From positions 5,185,695 to 5,249,694 of the forward strand of contig NZ_CP126101.1 in assembly GCF_030123245.1 (NCBI RefSeq): a DNA stretch of 64,000 bases, given 5' to 3'. The DNA is from Lysinibacillus pakistanensis (GTDB lineage Bacteria > Bacillota > Bacilli > Bacillales_A > Planococcaceae). Positions 8,036 to 15,679 of the stretch are shown here, in pieces. Position numbers and translations under genes: made by a program. The notes under the pieces are model-generated. The model saw nothing but the letters and a program-made list of their open reading frames with translations, was not told where the DNA came from and ran no database searches. The first letter of the stretch is position 1. Each line of letters opens with the position of its first letter.

Positions 8036-8304
8036 CTATCCCATTCCTTTCTTTATGAAAAGTATAGATAACAACTTTAGCGAAAACAACAGTCCATAAG
8101 GTTTATAGATAAGCTCGCGAGTTCATGAAAGACTATAGAAATATTAGGTATTTTCCATCTATAATTAGCACCCTAAGTGTTGAATACTTCTCCGAAATAA
8201 TGTTGCTCATTCAACTTTTGTATTAAATATTTGTAAATTTGTCATTATTTACAGTACATTCTAATATAATAGAAATAATTGATTATATTACAGCTTTTTT
8301 CTAT
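8036..8304. other. Intergenic region upstream of ankyrin gene
   Basis: A/T-rich gap expected to hold the ankyrin gene promoter. No confident -35/-10 pair or other structure was picked out. Confidence 0.4.
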
Positions 8305-8348
8305 AAAAAAATAGAATCCCCAATCCCTAATTAGATTGAAGATTCTAT
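8305..8348 (-). terminator. Terminator of mqo
   Basis: Two-part stem: outer arms 8311-8318 and 8341-8348 (ATAGAATC), inner CAATC/GATTG, then six U on the minus-strand transcript. Confidence 0.75.
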
Positions 8349-8412
8349 GCTATGGAAACGGTTGTCCTAATGTTGCTTAAATGCTAACATCTACCGTCTC
8401 CACATTTAGTAT

Positions 8413-9894
8413 TTATTTTAAAGCAAGTGCTTTATTAGTTGTTTCATTAATCTCTTTCAGAAGCTCTGGATTTTGTGCTAATGACAAGCCATAAGATGGA
8501 ATCATTTCTTTAATTTTTGGCTCCCATTCTTTGATATGTTGAGGGAAACATTTATTGATTACCTCAAGCATAACGTGAACAGCCGTAGAAGCACCTGGTG
8601 AAGCTCCAAGTAAAGCTGCAATTGATCCATCAGAAGCGCTTACAACTTCCGTACCAAATTGAAGCGTACCTTTTCCGCCAGCTTCTGTGTCTTTAATTAC
8701 TTGTACACGTTGTCCAGCAACAATAATATCCCAATCATCGCTCTTCGCATTTGGAATGAATTCACGTAACTCATCCATGCGCTGCTCTTTTGAAAGCATA
8801 AGCTGTTGGATTAAATATTTTGTTAACCCCATCTCTTTAACGCCTGCTGCTAATAGAGTTGTGATATTATGCGGTTTTACAGAAGCAAATAAGTCCATAT
8901 TTGAACCTGTTTTTAAGAACTTAGGTGAGAACCCTGCAAATGGACCAAATAATAATGATTTTTTGTTATCAATATAACGTGTATCAAGATGTGGCACTGA
9001 CATTGGTGGAGCACCGACTTTTGCTTTTCCGTACACTTTTGCATGATGCTTTTCAGCTACTTCTGGATTATTACATTGTAAGAATAAACCACTAATTGGG
9101 AATCCACCAATATGTTTTCCTTCAGGAATACCTGATTTTTGTAGCAATTCTAGGCTTCCTCCACCGGCGCCAAGGAAGACAAATTTTGCTGAATGATATT
9201 CCATTTTACATCCATCTAAATCATGTACACGTACTTCCCATGTTCCATCGCTTGCTTGTTTTAAACTTTCAACACTGTGATTGTAGTTAATATCTACATC
9301 CATTGTTTTTAAGTGATCAAATAACATACGTGTTAAAGCACCAAAGTTAACGTCAGTACCAGTGTCAATTTTTGTTGCAGCAATAGCTTCGTCTGCAGTA
9401 CGGTCTTGCATGATAAGAGGAATCCATTCCTTTAGTTTTTCTGGATCATCAGAAAATTCCATACCTTGGAATAAAGGATTTTTCGTCATTGTTTCATGAC
9501 GTTTTTTTAGGAACTCAACATTGTCTTTTCCTTGTACTAAGCTCATATGTGGTAAAGGCATAATGAAGTCTTGTGGGTTATTGATTAGTTTATTGTTTAC
9601 AAGATGAGACCAAAACTGTTTTGAAACATGGAACTGCTCATTAACGTTAATCGCTTTGCTGATATCGATTGATCCGTCTTTTTTCTCTGAAGTGTAGTTA
9701 AGCTCACATAGTGCAGCATGCCCAGTTCCCGCATTGTTTAATTCATGAGAACTTTCTTCGCCAGCTTTATCGAGCTTCTCAAACACTGTAATTTTCCAAT
9801 CTGGTGCTAATTCTTTGAGCAGTGTCCCCAAAGTCGCACTCATGATTCCGGCACCAATTAAGATAACATCTGATTTAATTTGTCTGTTACTCAT
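8413..9894 (-). CDS. mqo: Malate:quinone oxidoreductase
   Basis: 493 residues, normal for Mqo. The FAD-binding Rossmann motif is near the N-terminus ([20 protein letters not shown]), and family segments such as [21 protein letters not shown] and [19 protein letters not shown] are plain. The enzyme oxidises malate to oxaloacetate and passes electrons to quinone at the membrane, as a TCA-cycle step feeding respiration. AAGGAAGG precedes the ATG. The upstream gap holds a cre site at 10178-10191 and a possible leader hairpin at 9923-9994, suggesting carbon catabolite control. Confidence 0.97.
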   Translation of the reverse strand: MSNRQIKSDVILIGAGIMSATLGTLLKELAPDWKITVFEKLDKAGEESSHELNNAGTGHAALCELNYTSEKKDGSIDISKAINVNEQFHVSKQFWSHLVNNKLINNPQDFIMPLPHMSLVQGKDNVEFLKKRHETMTKNPLFQGMEFSDDPEKLKEWIPLIMQDRTADEAIAATKIDTGTDVNFGALTRMLFDHLKTMDVDINYNHSVESLKQASDGTWEVRVHDLDGCKMEYHSAKFVFLGAGGGSLELLQKSGIPEGKHIGGFPISGLFLQCNNPEVAEKHHAKVYGKAKVGAPPMSVPHLDTRYIDNKKSLLFGPFAGFSPKFLKTGSNMDLFASVKPHNITTLLAAGVKEMGLTKYLIQQLMLSKEQRMDELREFIPNAKSDDWDIIVAGQRVQVIKDTEAGGKGTLQFGTEVVSASDGSIAALLGASPGASTAVHVMLEVINKCFPQHIKEWEPKIKEMIPSYGLSLAQNPELLKEINETTNKALALK

Positions 9895-9922
9895 TTTTAC
9901 CTTCCTTATATATTAAGATTTG

Positions 9923-9994
9923 CAGAAAGGATGTAAGCACTCCGCTTAGATGTCAAAGCAAGCCATGGAGCGACCTAGGAGCACACCTTTTCTG
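9923..9994 (-). other. Possible structured 5' leader of mqo
   Basis: Outer arms (CAGAAAGG at 9923-9930 and CCTTTTCTG at 9986-9994) enclose a GC-richer core with further complementary segments (GCACTCC with GGAGC, GCTT with AAGC). It sits about 30 bases from the start codon, in a gap that is otherwise A/T rich. It could be an mRNA leader or a small dispersed repeat; no riboswitch class is recognised. Confidence 0.35.
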
Positions 9995-10177
9995 TATCAA
10001 TTATTACCTTATTGCAGTTTATCACAATTACTTGAAGATTAAAATATCAACTATTTATATGAGATTTAACGGCATATTTCGAGCCATTTCCTTCATAATT
10101 CAAGCGAAAAATGGACAAACACATAATTAAAAGTAACCATTGAAATTCATGCTTTTTGGAATAATTGGCCTAAAAAT

Positions 10178-10191
10178 GGTTAGCGCTTTCA
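10178..10191 (-). promoter_or_regulatory. CcpA cre site upstream of mqo
   Basis: Minus strand reads TGAAAGCGCTAACC, matching the cre consensus TGWAARCGYTWNCW at 13 of 14 positions. It lies about 285 bases upstream of mqo, between it and the terminator of the next gene, which is also leftward. Catabolite repression of mqo is inferred. The remainder of 9995-10241 shows no other clear signal. Confidence 0.6.
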
Positions 10192-10233
10192 TATAAATGA
10201 ATCAAGTTGATTATTATATCTATATAATAACAT

Positions 10234-10270
10234 AAAAATAGGGAACCAGTCTTGTTTTTGTACTAGCTCC
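10234..10270 (-). terminator. Terminator of the 52-codon membrane protein gene
   Basis: Nine-base arms at 10262-10270 and 10242-10250 (two G-U pairs), followed on the minus strand by CTATTTTTATG. Confidence 0.6.
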
Positions 10271-10336
10271 GCTCCACATCTAAATATAGCGAATTTTCTC
10301 AAAATTTACTAGTGTTTTTTTGTTTTATGTCTATCT

Positions 10337-10495
10337 TTACTTGTTAAAAAAATTAGATAAATATTGTTGTATTGATTCAGGTAATATACGGAATAATAAC
10401 CCCTCGTATTTGAGATCGAGTAAACCAGCGATGACAATTATAATAATGCTACCTAATAAAATTGGTTTTTTATTATTTTTAGAAATCCGCTTCAT
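10337..10495 (-). CDS. Small single-pass membrane protein, 52 residues
   Basis: A short reading frame with an excellent ribosome binding site (AGGGGGAAAG, then ATG at 10495). The product starts MKRISKNNKK, then has one hydrophobic helix (residues 11-28, PILLGSIIIIVIAGLLDL) and a polar tail ending NFFNK. A positively charged N-terminus followed by one helix suggests an inner-membrane small protein with N-in topology. A good terminator follows at 10234-10270. No family recognised. An opposite-strand frame over the same bases lacks a binding site and looks spurious. Confidence 0.65.
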   Translation of the reverse strand: MKRISKNNKKPILLGSIIIIVIAGLLDLKYEGLLFRILPESIQQYLSNFFNK

Positions 10496-10638
10496 AAGCT
10501 TTCCCCCTATTTTGATTAAAACATTCTTTTCCTATAATAAAGGACAAGCTTATATAGATAAATAGATTTTTTCGAATTGTCATCTATATAAAGATTGTTA
10601 CATAAGCTAATACAATTGTTAATTCGAAAGGAATGGTT

Positions 10639-11130
10639 ATGGTAAATTTTAAATCTTTCCGTGGAATTGTTACTCAAATAAATGATTTTCCTGTGGGACA
10701 AAATAAGGATACTGAGGGCTGCTATAAACTGTTGACTGTAGAAGATGGTGCTGGTGGCGTTGTAAATTTTGTCGTTTCTCCTTCCACTTACTTTGTTAAC
10801 CAGGAAATAGTGAGACCTGGTGATTGGATTACAGGCTACTATGATGGGGACGCTCCTGTACCTATGATATACCCGCCACAATATCGAGCACTCATTATTG
10901 TAAAGGAAAGTAATTACCAAAATGTAAAAGTGGATTTTTTTGATAATCACTTATTGAGCAATGATGGCCAACTACAATTAAATCTCTCTCCATCTACGGT
11001 TATCTTGCTTAAAAATGGGCAACCTTTTTCAAGAAATCCAGCCAATCGAAACCTAATTGTCATTTATGGTGTGACAACAAGAAGTATTCCGGCTCAAACC
11101 ACACCAAATGAGATAATTGTTTGGTGTTGA
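10639..11130 (+). CDS. Conserved hypothetical protein (about 163 residues)
   Basis: Soluble beta-rich protein without signal or membrane segment. The N-terminal 90 residues (FKSFRGIVTQINDF, CYKLLTVEDGAGGVVNFVV, RPGDWITGYYDGDAPVPMIYPPQY) look like an OB-type barrel. I recall similar small proteins in Bacillales but no function. The ATG at 10639 is preferred: AAAGGA ends six bases upstream, whereas the earlier ATG at 10633 would touch the binding site. Monocistronic, with its own terminator at 11143-11182. Confidence 0.8.
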   Translation: MVNFKSFRGIVTQINDFPVGQNKDTEGCYKLLTVEDGAGGVVNFVVSPSTYFVNQEIVRPGDWITGYYDGDAPVPMIYPPQYRALIIVKESNYQNVKVDFFDNHLLSNDGQLQLNLSPSTVILLKNGQPFSRNPANRNLIVIYGVTTRSIPAQTTPNEIIVWC

Positions 11131-11142
11131 ATGCCGAATAGG

Positions 11143-11184
11143 AAATGGCTTAAGTCTATTGTTCATAGAGCTTAAGCCATTTTT
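11143..11184 (+). terminator. Terminator of the hypothetical gene
   Basis: Perfect 12-bp arms 11143-11154 and 11171-11182, extended by TCTAT/ATAGA pairing inside, followed by T residues. It also faces the convergent 92-residue gene. Confidence 0.8.
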
Positions 11185-11214
11185 AATCTGTCCGCAGATG
11201 AAGGTTCAAATGCT

Positions 11215-11493
11215 CTACTGCTTTTTTACATTATCTTTCATGTCGTGTAACTGCTGTTTAATTTGCTCTAGGTACTCTTTATTTTGCTGGACAGTATCCA
11301 AATGCTCACCATATTGCTGTGCATTCATGTACGCATTTTCTGCATGGTCTAGTTGATCAAAAGCATGTTCAATCGCAATTTCCTCGGGGTGTGATTTTGC
11401 ATGCTTTAACAAACGTTCTGCCTTTTGGACAGAGTTGCTAAATAAGGTACTTGGATGATCCTGTTTCCAGCTTGTATCTGAGTGCTTCGCCAA
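11215..11493 (-). CDS. Small helical hypothetical protein, 92 residues
   Basis: Charged, helix-prone protein (KAERLLKHAKSHPEEIAIEHAFDQLDHAENAY, QQNKEYLEQIKQQLHDMKDNVKKQ) with likely coiled coils and no membrane segment. The start is TTG at 11493 with GGGAGAGG nearby. It resembles small spore-former-specific Bacillus proteins in style, but I cannot assign a family. Monocistronic. Confidence 0.7.
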   Translation of the reverse strand: MAKHSDTSWKQDHPSTLFSNSVQKAERLLKHAKSHPEEIAIEHAFDQLDHAENAYMNAQQYGEHLDTVQQNKEYLEQIKQQLHDMKDNVKKQ

Positions 11494-11603
11494 TTTTTAC
11501 CTCTCCCTTTCCTAACCATTCGATTAGTTACCTAGTCCTAGTATTTTTAAAAAGGTTAGAAAATATTCAGGAAGAAATAAAGTGAATTCTTACAATAAAA
11601 TTT

Positions 11604-12269
11604 TTATTCTCCTTTCTTCCAAATTAAAACAGCATCTTTTAAAATATTATTCCAGGAATCCTTATTTGCTGCTATTTTTTCAACGTCATATTCCGCATAA
11701 TACACAGCATCTATTTCTTCAGCTTCAGGAAATTCAAAAATAAAATCCTGCTCATTGCGTACTTTTCCATTATTAATTAGCTGTCGAGTAGGCGAATCTG
11801 CAAATGTTTTATTATAATAAATAAAGCTTATATTCTTTTTTTCGCCATCTACTTCAAGGAGCATAGGATGTGTGACGTTAACACTTGCATAGCTTTTACC
11901 ATAGTAATGGGCAAATAATATTCTATCTTCGTTATTTTCAATTTTCACGATATCCTCTGAATATGGAATTACCGTCTCATAATGAACAACGTATTCAAAT
12001 ACACCTAATAAAATTAAAGTGGTGATGAAAGCTGAGATACATGAAATGATTATCTTTTTCTTGCGCCATTTTTTATTAATCGTTTTAAATAGAGATGCTT
12101 TATTCTCTTCAGGAATATAAATTTCATGCTTCATTTGTTGGTGCTCGTGCTGACACTTTTCACAATGCTTTAAATGCTCCTCAACCATTTCTTTTGTATC
12201 CTGACTAACTACCCCATCAATATAAAGAGGTAGAATATCTTGAATAATTGAACATTTAATCTCTTTCAT
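11604..12269 (-). CDS. Anti-sigma factor with zinc-finger (zf-HC2) N-terminus
   Basis: 221 residues. The N-terminus is a ZAS/zf-HC2 domain with Cys6 and the His32-x3-Cys36-x2-Cys39 signature. One membrane helix follows at about residues 73-91, and an extracytoplasmic domain fills the C-terminus. It should hold the partner ECF sigma factor inactive at the membrane. Its ATG lies inside the 3' end of the sigma gene (14-base overlap) behind GGAGGCG, so the two are coupled. The signal sensed outside is not known. Confidence 0.88.
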   Translation of the reverse strand: MKEIKCSIIQDILPLYIDGVVSQDTKEMVEEHLKHCEKCQHEHQQMKHEIYIPEENKASLFKTINKKWRKKKIIISCISAFITTLILLGVFEYVVHYETVIPYSEDIVKIENNEDRILFAHYYGKSYASVNVTHPMLLEVDGEKKNISFIYYNKTFADSPTRQLINNGKVRNEQDFIFEFPEAEEIDAVYYAEYDVEKIAANKDSWNNILKDAVLIWKKGE

Positions 12270-12750
12270 GATTTATCGCCTCCATATATTCTAGTATTTG
12301 TTTTTTAGCCCTGTAAAAGGTCACCCTAGCCCATCCTGCACTTTTACCAAAAAGCCTCCCTATTTTATCAAAGGAAAGCTCCCCAAAGGTTCGTAGTGAA
12401 AAGACCTCTTTGTATGGCTCCTTCATTGAATGAAGAAATTGATGAACCGCAAATGCATCTTCTTCATTCATTAAATGCTTCACAATATGGACGCCTGTTT
12501 CTGATTCCTCACTTAAATCACAATCAATATGCCTTTTCCTCTTTTTGTAATAAGAGAAGTATGTATTTTTAGCTATGATAAAGAGCCAAGCTCGAATATC
12601 CCTGGAACCATCAAAGCTTTCAATGTTCTTTAATGCTTTAAAAAAAGTTTCCTGGGTAATTTCTTCAGCTATACTATCGTTATGACTCAATGATTTTAGA
12701 TATAAATAAACGTCCTGAAAATATTTGTGATAGATTTCCTCAAACTCCAT
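12256..12750 (-). CDS. ECF RNA polymerase sigma factor (leftward system)
   Basis: 164 residues with region 2 (DVYLYLKSLSHNDSIAEEITQETFFKALKNI, DIRAWLFIIAKN) and region 4 (YKEVFSLRTFGELSFDKIGRLFGKSAGWARVTFYRAKKQI). Size and layout are those of group-4 sigma factors. A clear GGAGGTG site precedes the ATG. Followed directly by its zf-HC2 anti-sigma gene. Divergent from a second, unrelated ECF sigma gene 180 bases away. Confidence 0.93.
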   Translation of the reverse strand: MEFEEIYHKYFQDVYLYLKSLSHNDSIAEEITQETFFKALKNIESFDGSRDIRAWLFIIAKNTYFSYYKKRKRHIDCDLSEESETGVHIVKHLMNEEDAFAVHQFLHSMKEPYKEVFSLRTFGELSFDKIGRLFGKSAGWARVTFYRAKKQILEYMEAINHERD

Positions 12751-12929
12751 GTCTTTTCACCTCCTCACTTAAATAACTTCCGATATTTAATAATGTTACA
12801 AAAAATTTTAACTATAAAAGAAAAGGCCTGATTTGAGAATCCTGCCCCGTGCACATGAACTAATGAATAGAAAATATTTTTACAACCAAAATGTACCTAC
12901 TCCGTCTAATATTTGAAAGGGTGTGGAGG

Positions 12930-13484
12930 ATGCTTGAACAAGAAAGAAAGCCAGTAGAAATTGAAAGCAATTTAAGTAGAGAGGAGAAGCTTGAATGGTT
13001 AATGAAGGAATACGGAGATCAGGTTGCTCGTTTAGCTTTTACCTATTTGAAGCAGAAGCAATTATCAGAGGATATTGCCCAAGAGGTTTTTATAAAGTGC
13101 TACGAGAACTTAGACAGCTTTCGAAATGAATCTTCTTATAAAACATGGTTATATCGTATTACAGTGAACTTATGTAAAGATAAATTAAGAAGTTGGTCTT
13201 TTAGACATATTATACTAACAGAGTTTTTCACAAAAACAAAAGGTACTAATAAGTCGCCTGAGATGGAATTAGTTGGACTAGAGCATAAACAACTAATTGC
13301 TGAAAAGATTCTTTCCTTACCAGTGAAATATAGAGAGGTTATTATTTTATATTATTACGAAGAAATGTCATATAACCAAATATCGACTTTATTAGATTTA
13401 AGGTTACAAACGATTAAATCCAGACTGCATAGAGCTCGCCTTTTGTTAAAAAAGTCACTTGAAGGGGGCAAAATTAATGGATGA
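12930..13484 (+). CDS. ECF RNA polymerase sigma factor (rightward system)
   Basis: About 184 residues from the ATG at 12930. Region 2 reads YGDQVARLAFTYLKQKQLSEDIAQEVFIKCYENLD with SYKTWLYRITVNLCKD, and region 4 reads PVKYREVIILYYYEEMSYNQIS with a helix-turn-helix to the C-terminus. AAAGGG lies eight bases before ATG 12930; an upstream ATG at 12891 has no binding site. It overlaps the downstream membrane protein gene by eight bases. It has no zf-HC2 partner; the downstream gene is the likely regulator. Confidence 0.9.
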   Translation: MLEQERKPVEIESNLSREEKLEWLMKEYGDQVARLAFTYLKQKQLSEDIAQEVFIKCYENLDSFRNESSYKTWLYRITVNLCKDKLRSWSFRHIILTEFFTKTKGTNKSPEMELVGLEHKQLIAEKILSLPVKYREVIILYYYEEMSYNQISTLLDLRLQTIKSRLHRARLLLKKSLEGGKING

Positions 13485-15048
13485 CATATTTAAAAAAATT
13501 GTACAGACAATGAATGAAACTGTTTTAAAAGACATCAACTTTAATGAGAAGAATCAAGAAAACGTTCGTCAGACTTTACACAAAAGAAACAAGAAGTCGT
13601 TTCATGTAAAACGCAAACTAAATTATTTGTTACCTACCGTCATAACCCTTCTATTTTTCTTAGGAACAAGCTATTTCATTATAAACGAGTTGAAAATTCT
13701 ATCAAGGGAAGAAAAAATCACAGGTTTAAATAAAAATAATGAGGCCATTCTCCAAGAGCCTAAAATCGATCCACACCTTTCAATATCACCTGAACAAAAA
13801 GAATCTTATGAAGAGATGACAAAGAAGGATGTTGTTGCAAAGCTTTTAAATACGGTGGATTATTTTCACACTGCAGCCGGGAAATTTGAGGAGTATTCAC
13901 TATTTTACGATGACTCTGTTAGTACATCTATTATTGAGTATAAATTGAGTTTAAAAAATGAAATTGGTGGTTACGAGAAAGTAACAACTCTATTTGATGA
14001 AAAGGTGATGGGGTTTAAGGAAAGTATTCAAGAATATATTTATAATAATGAAAAGCTTTGGTCTAAAGAAAGTTTAAATAAAACATACCAAGTACAAGAT
14101 TATCAATCGGAACCAACACGTAAAGTGGTTACTCCAGAGGAAGCGTTTAATATTAAGCTGAAAGATGTATATAAAGAAAACATCAAGTTTAGGGAACGAC
14201 CACACATTACCGCTTCAGGTACATCTTTGTTCCCCTATGAAATAACCTCTATTTATTTAAGAAATATGGAGCATTGGGAGATTGAAAAACAAAATGAAGA
14301 ATTGTTAGGCCATAATACTATTGTTTTATTCGGAAAAATGGATGGGCAAGTAGTAGAGAGAATGAAGATGAAAGGAACAACTGATACTTTTCGCTTTTGG
14401 GTGGACAAAGATACTGGAATCCTAATGAAATATGAAACGTATGATAAGGATGGTAAACTTACTAGTTATCTTCATCCTGAACGTTTGGATGTAAATATAC
14501 CGATTGATCCGCAGACATTTGTGCCAAACTTAGATGGCTATCACCTACCTATAAATACGCGAAAAAAAGTAAATATTGACCCAAGAGAAGTAGATATAGA
14601 AGTTGTAGACTATGCAGACGCAATTAAGGAAGATACCGAGGATGTATTAGATTTACTTCGGAAGGACATACCATTCCTGTACGAATTCACGCATTCCAAG
14701 CTTTCATTATTCTCAGCTGGCTATGAAAAATATAAAGCTTATAAACAAGCATATCTTACTTATATTTTCGAAAATGAAAGTCAGGTTATCTATGTACGTG
14801 CCTATCATAAAGATTCCGTAATACGAACTTTAAGTGATTTTAATAGGGAAAAGGGAGAACAGCTTGAAAAATTTACTTTAAACGGCATTGAGTGGTCAGG
14901 TTATGAAATAACAGATCTTTTAGGCGCTCATTTTATAGGCATGAAAGGTGATTATAAATATGAGGTTGTTAGCCAGGACATTTCTCTACAAGATACTAAG
15001 GAATTATTAAAATCTTTTAAGCCTAGTAATGACCACAAAAAACAATAA
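13477..15048 (+). CDS. Membrane-anchored regulator, probable anti-sigma factor
   Basis: 523 residues from the ATG at 13477, with GAAGGGGG just upstream. A cytoplasmic N-terminus of about 45 residues is followed by one membrane helix (about residues 46-66, LLPTVITLLFFLGTSYFII) and a large outside domain. The segment around FRFWVDKDTGILMKYETYDKDGKL resembles the sigma-E regulator MucB/RseB or LolA-like fold that binds lipids or misfolded proteins. Overlap with the ECF sigma gene supports a sigma-regulator role. No known anti-sigma motif is seen in the short cytoplasmic part, so the regulatory role is inferred. Confidence 0.8.
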   Translation: MDDIFKKIVQTMNETVLKDINFNEKNQENVRQTLHKRNKKSFHVKRKLNYLLPTVITLLFFLGTSYFIINELKILSREEKITGLNKNNEAILQEPKIDPHLSISPEQKESYEEMTKKDVVAKLLNTVDYFHTAAGKFEEYSLFYDDSVSTSIIEYKLSLKNEIGGYEKVTTLFDEKVMGFKESIQEYIYNNEKLWSKESLNKTYQVQDYQSEPTRKVVTPEEAFNIKLKDVYKENIKFRERPHITASGTSLFPYEITSIYLRNMEHWEIEKQNEELLGHNTIVLFGKMDGQVVERMKMKGTTDTFRFWVDKDTGILMKYETYDKDGKLTSYLHPERLDVNIPIDPQTFVPNLDGYHLPINTRKKVNIDPREVDIEVVDYADAIKEDTEDVLDLLRKDIPFLYEFTHSKLSLFSAGYEKYKAYKQAYLTYIFENESQVIYVRAYHKDSVIRTLSDFNREKGEQLEKFTLNGIEWSGYEITDLLGAHFIGMKGDYKYEVVSQDISLQDTKELLKSFKPSNDHKKQ

Positions 15049-15132
15049 TAATTTTTTCCTCATCAATATGAAGAACTAAGGCCAAAACCTTAGTTCTCCA
15101 TCTCAATGTTTTGAATAGTTGTCAAATGAAAA

Positions 15133-15324
15133 TTAATGCCATGCCGTACGCTCACTTACTGGCTGTTTGATATCTGTTTTTCCTTGTGCTTCGGCAAAGT
15201 TGTTAACTTGTGCTGAAGCTGCATCGATTTCAAACTCGGAACCAAATTCCTCCTGCTGCTGACGATTTTGGTTTGCTTGTAATTTCTTCGCGTATTGCGT
15301 TGTATTGGTATGCTTTGTTTTCAT
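15133..15324 (-). CDS. sspE: Gamma-type small acid-soluble spore protein
   Basis: 63 residues, rich in Gln, Asn, Ala and Glu, without hydrophobic stretch. The segment EEFGSEFEIDAASAQVNNFAEAQ matches the repeat unit of gamma-type SASPs (FGTEF...QVxxxNxxAE), here present once rather than two or three times. Gamma-SASPs are amino-acid reserves in the spore core, degraded at germination by GPR. Expected to be under the forespore sigma factor; no promoter was assigned. It supports the organism being a spore former. Confidence 0.78.
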   Translation of the reverse strand: MKTKHTNTTQYAKKLQANQNRQQQEEFGSEFEIDAASAQVNNFAEAQGKTDIKQPVSERTAWH

Positions 15325-15454
15325 ATTTGACTACCATCCTTCATTGATTTTTTGAAAAGTCATGATCATTTGTTTGGCGACTTTTCATCTAAAGTTTGCA
15401 CTAGCAAATGCATTTTTATTTATAAACAACGAAGTTTTAATCATCAATATATGA

Positions 15455-15484
15455 AAGCCTGAAATGCTTTTACATTTCAGGCTT
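15455..15484. terminator. Strong hairpin, probable terminator
   Basis: Perfect 12-bp arms 15455-15466 and 15473-15484 (AAGCCTGAAATG). It lies downstream of the leucine-rich-repeat gene and upstream of sspE on the same strand. The U run after it on the minus strand is short (UUU), so efficiency is uncertain. Confidence 0.5.
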
Positions 15485-15493
15485 AATAGTTCT

Positions 15494-15650
15494 TTATAAA
15501 CATGTTACGTCCTTCTTGCTTTGGCACAATATAAAGCCCGTATCAGCTTTATGGAGAAGCTGATAAAGCGTTTCTTCTTCCTTAGTTAATGCTGCAGCTT
15601 AACGTAATTGTGATTTTTCCTTTATGGTTTCTAAAGCATATAGGAACGGA
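15494..15650 (-). pseudogene. Possible decayed gene fragment
   Basis: One minus-strand frame gives a protein-like run interrupted by one stop: DPFLYALETIKEKSQLR, stop, then AAALTKEEETLYQLLHKADT and on to a stop at 15494-15496. The flanking bases hold further stops. It reads like the C-terminal part of a lost gene but has no recognisable family. It contains a 9-bp hairpin (TATCAGCTT). Confidence 0.3.
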
Positions 15651-15679
15651 TCTCATTAGCTATCACTTCCAAGAACTCC

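Noticed and set aside
10320..10565. Plus-strand 81-codon frame
   Set aside because: No ribosome binding site; the opposite strand carries a better small gene with site, helix and terminator.
10516..10950. Minus-strand 144-codon frame
   Set aside because: Lies antisense to the 163-residue hypothetical gene, has no binding site and reads as low-quality sequence.
15073..15096. Hairpin GAACTAAGG/CCTTAGTTC as terminator
   Set aside because: Perfect 9-bp stem but no U run on either strand; may still help end convergent transcripts, so not called.
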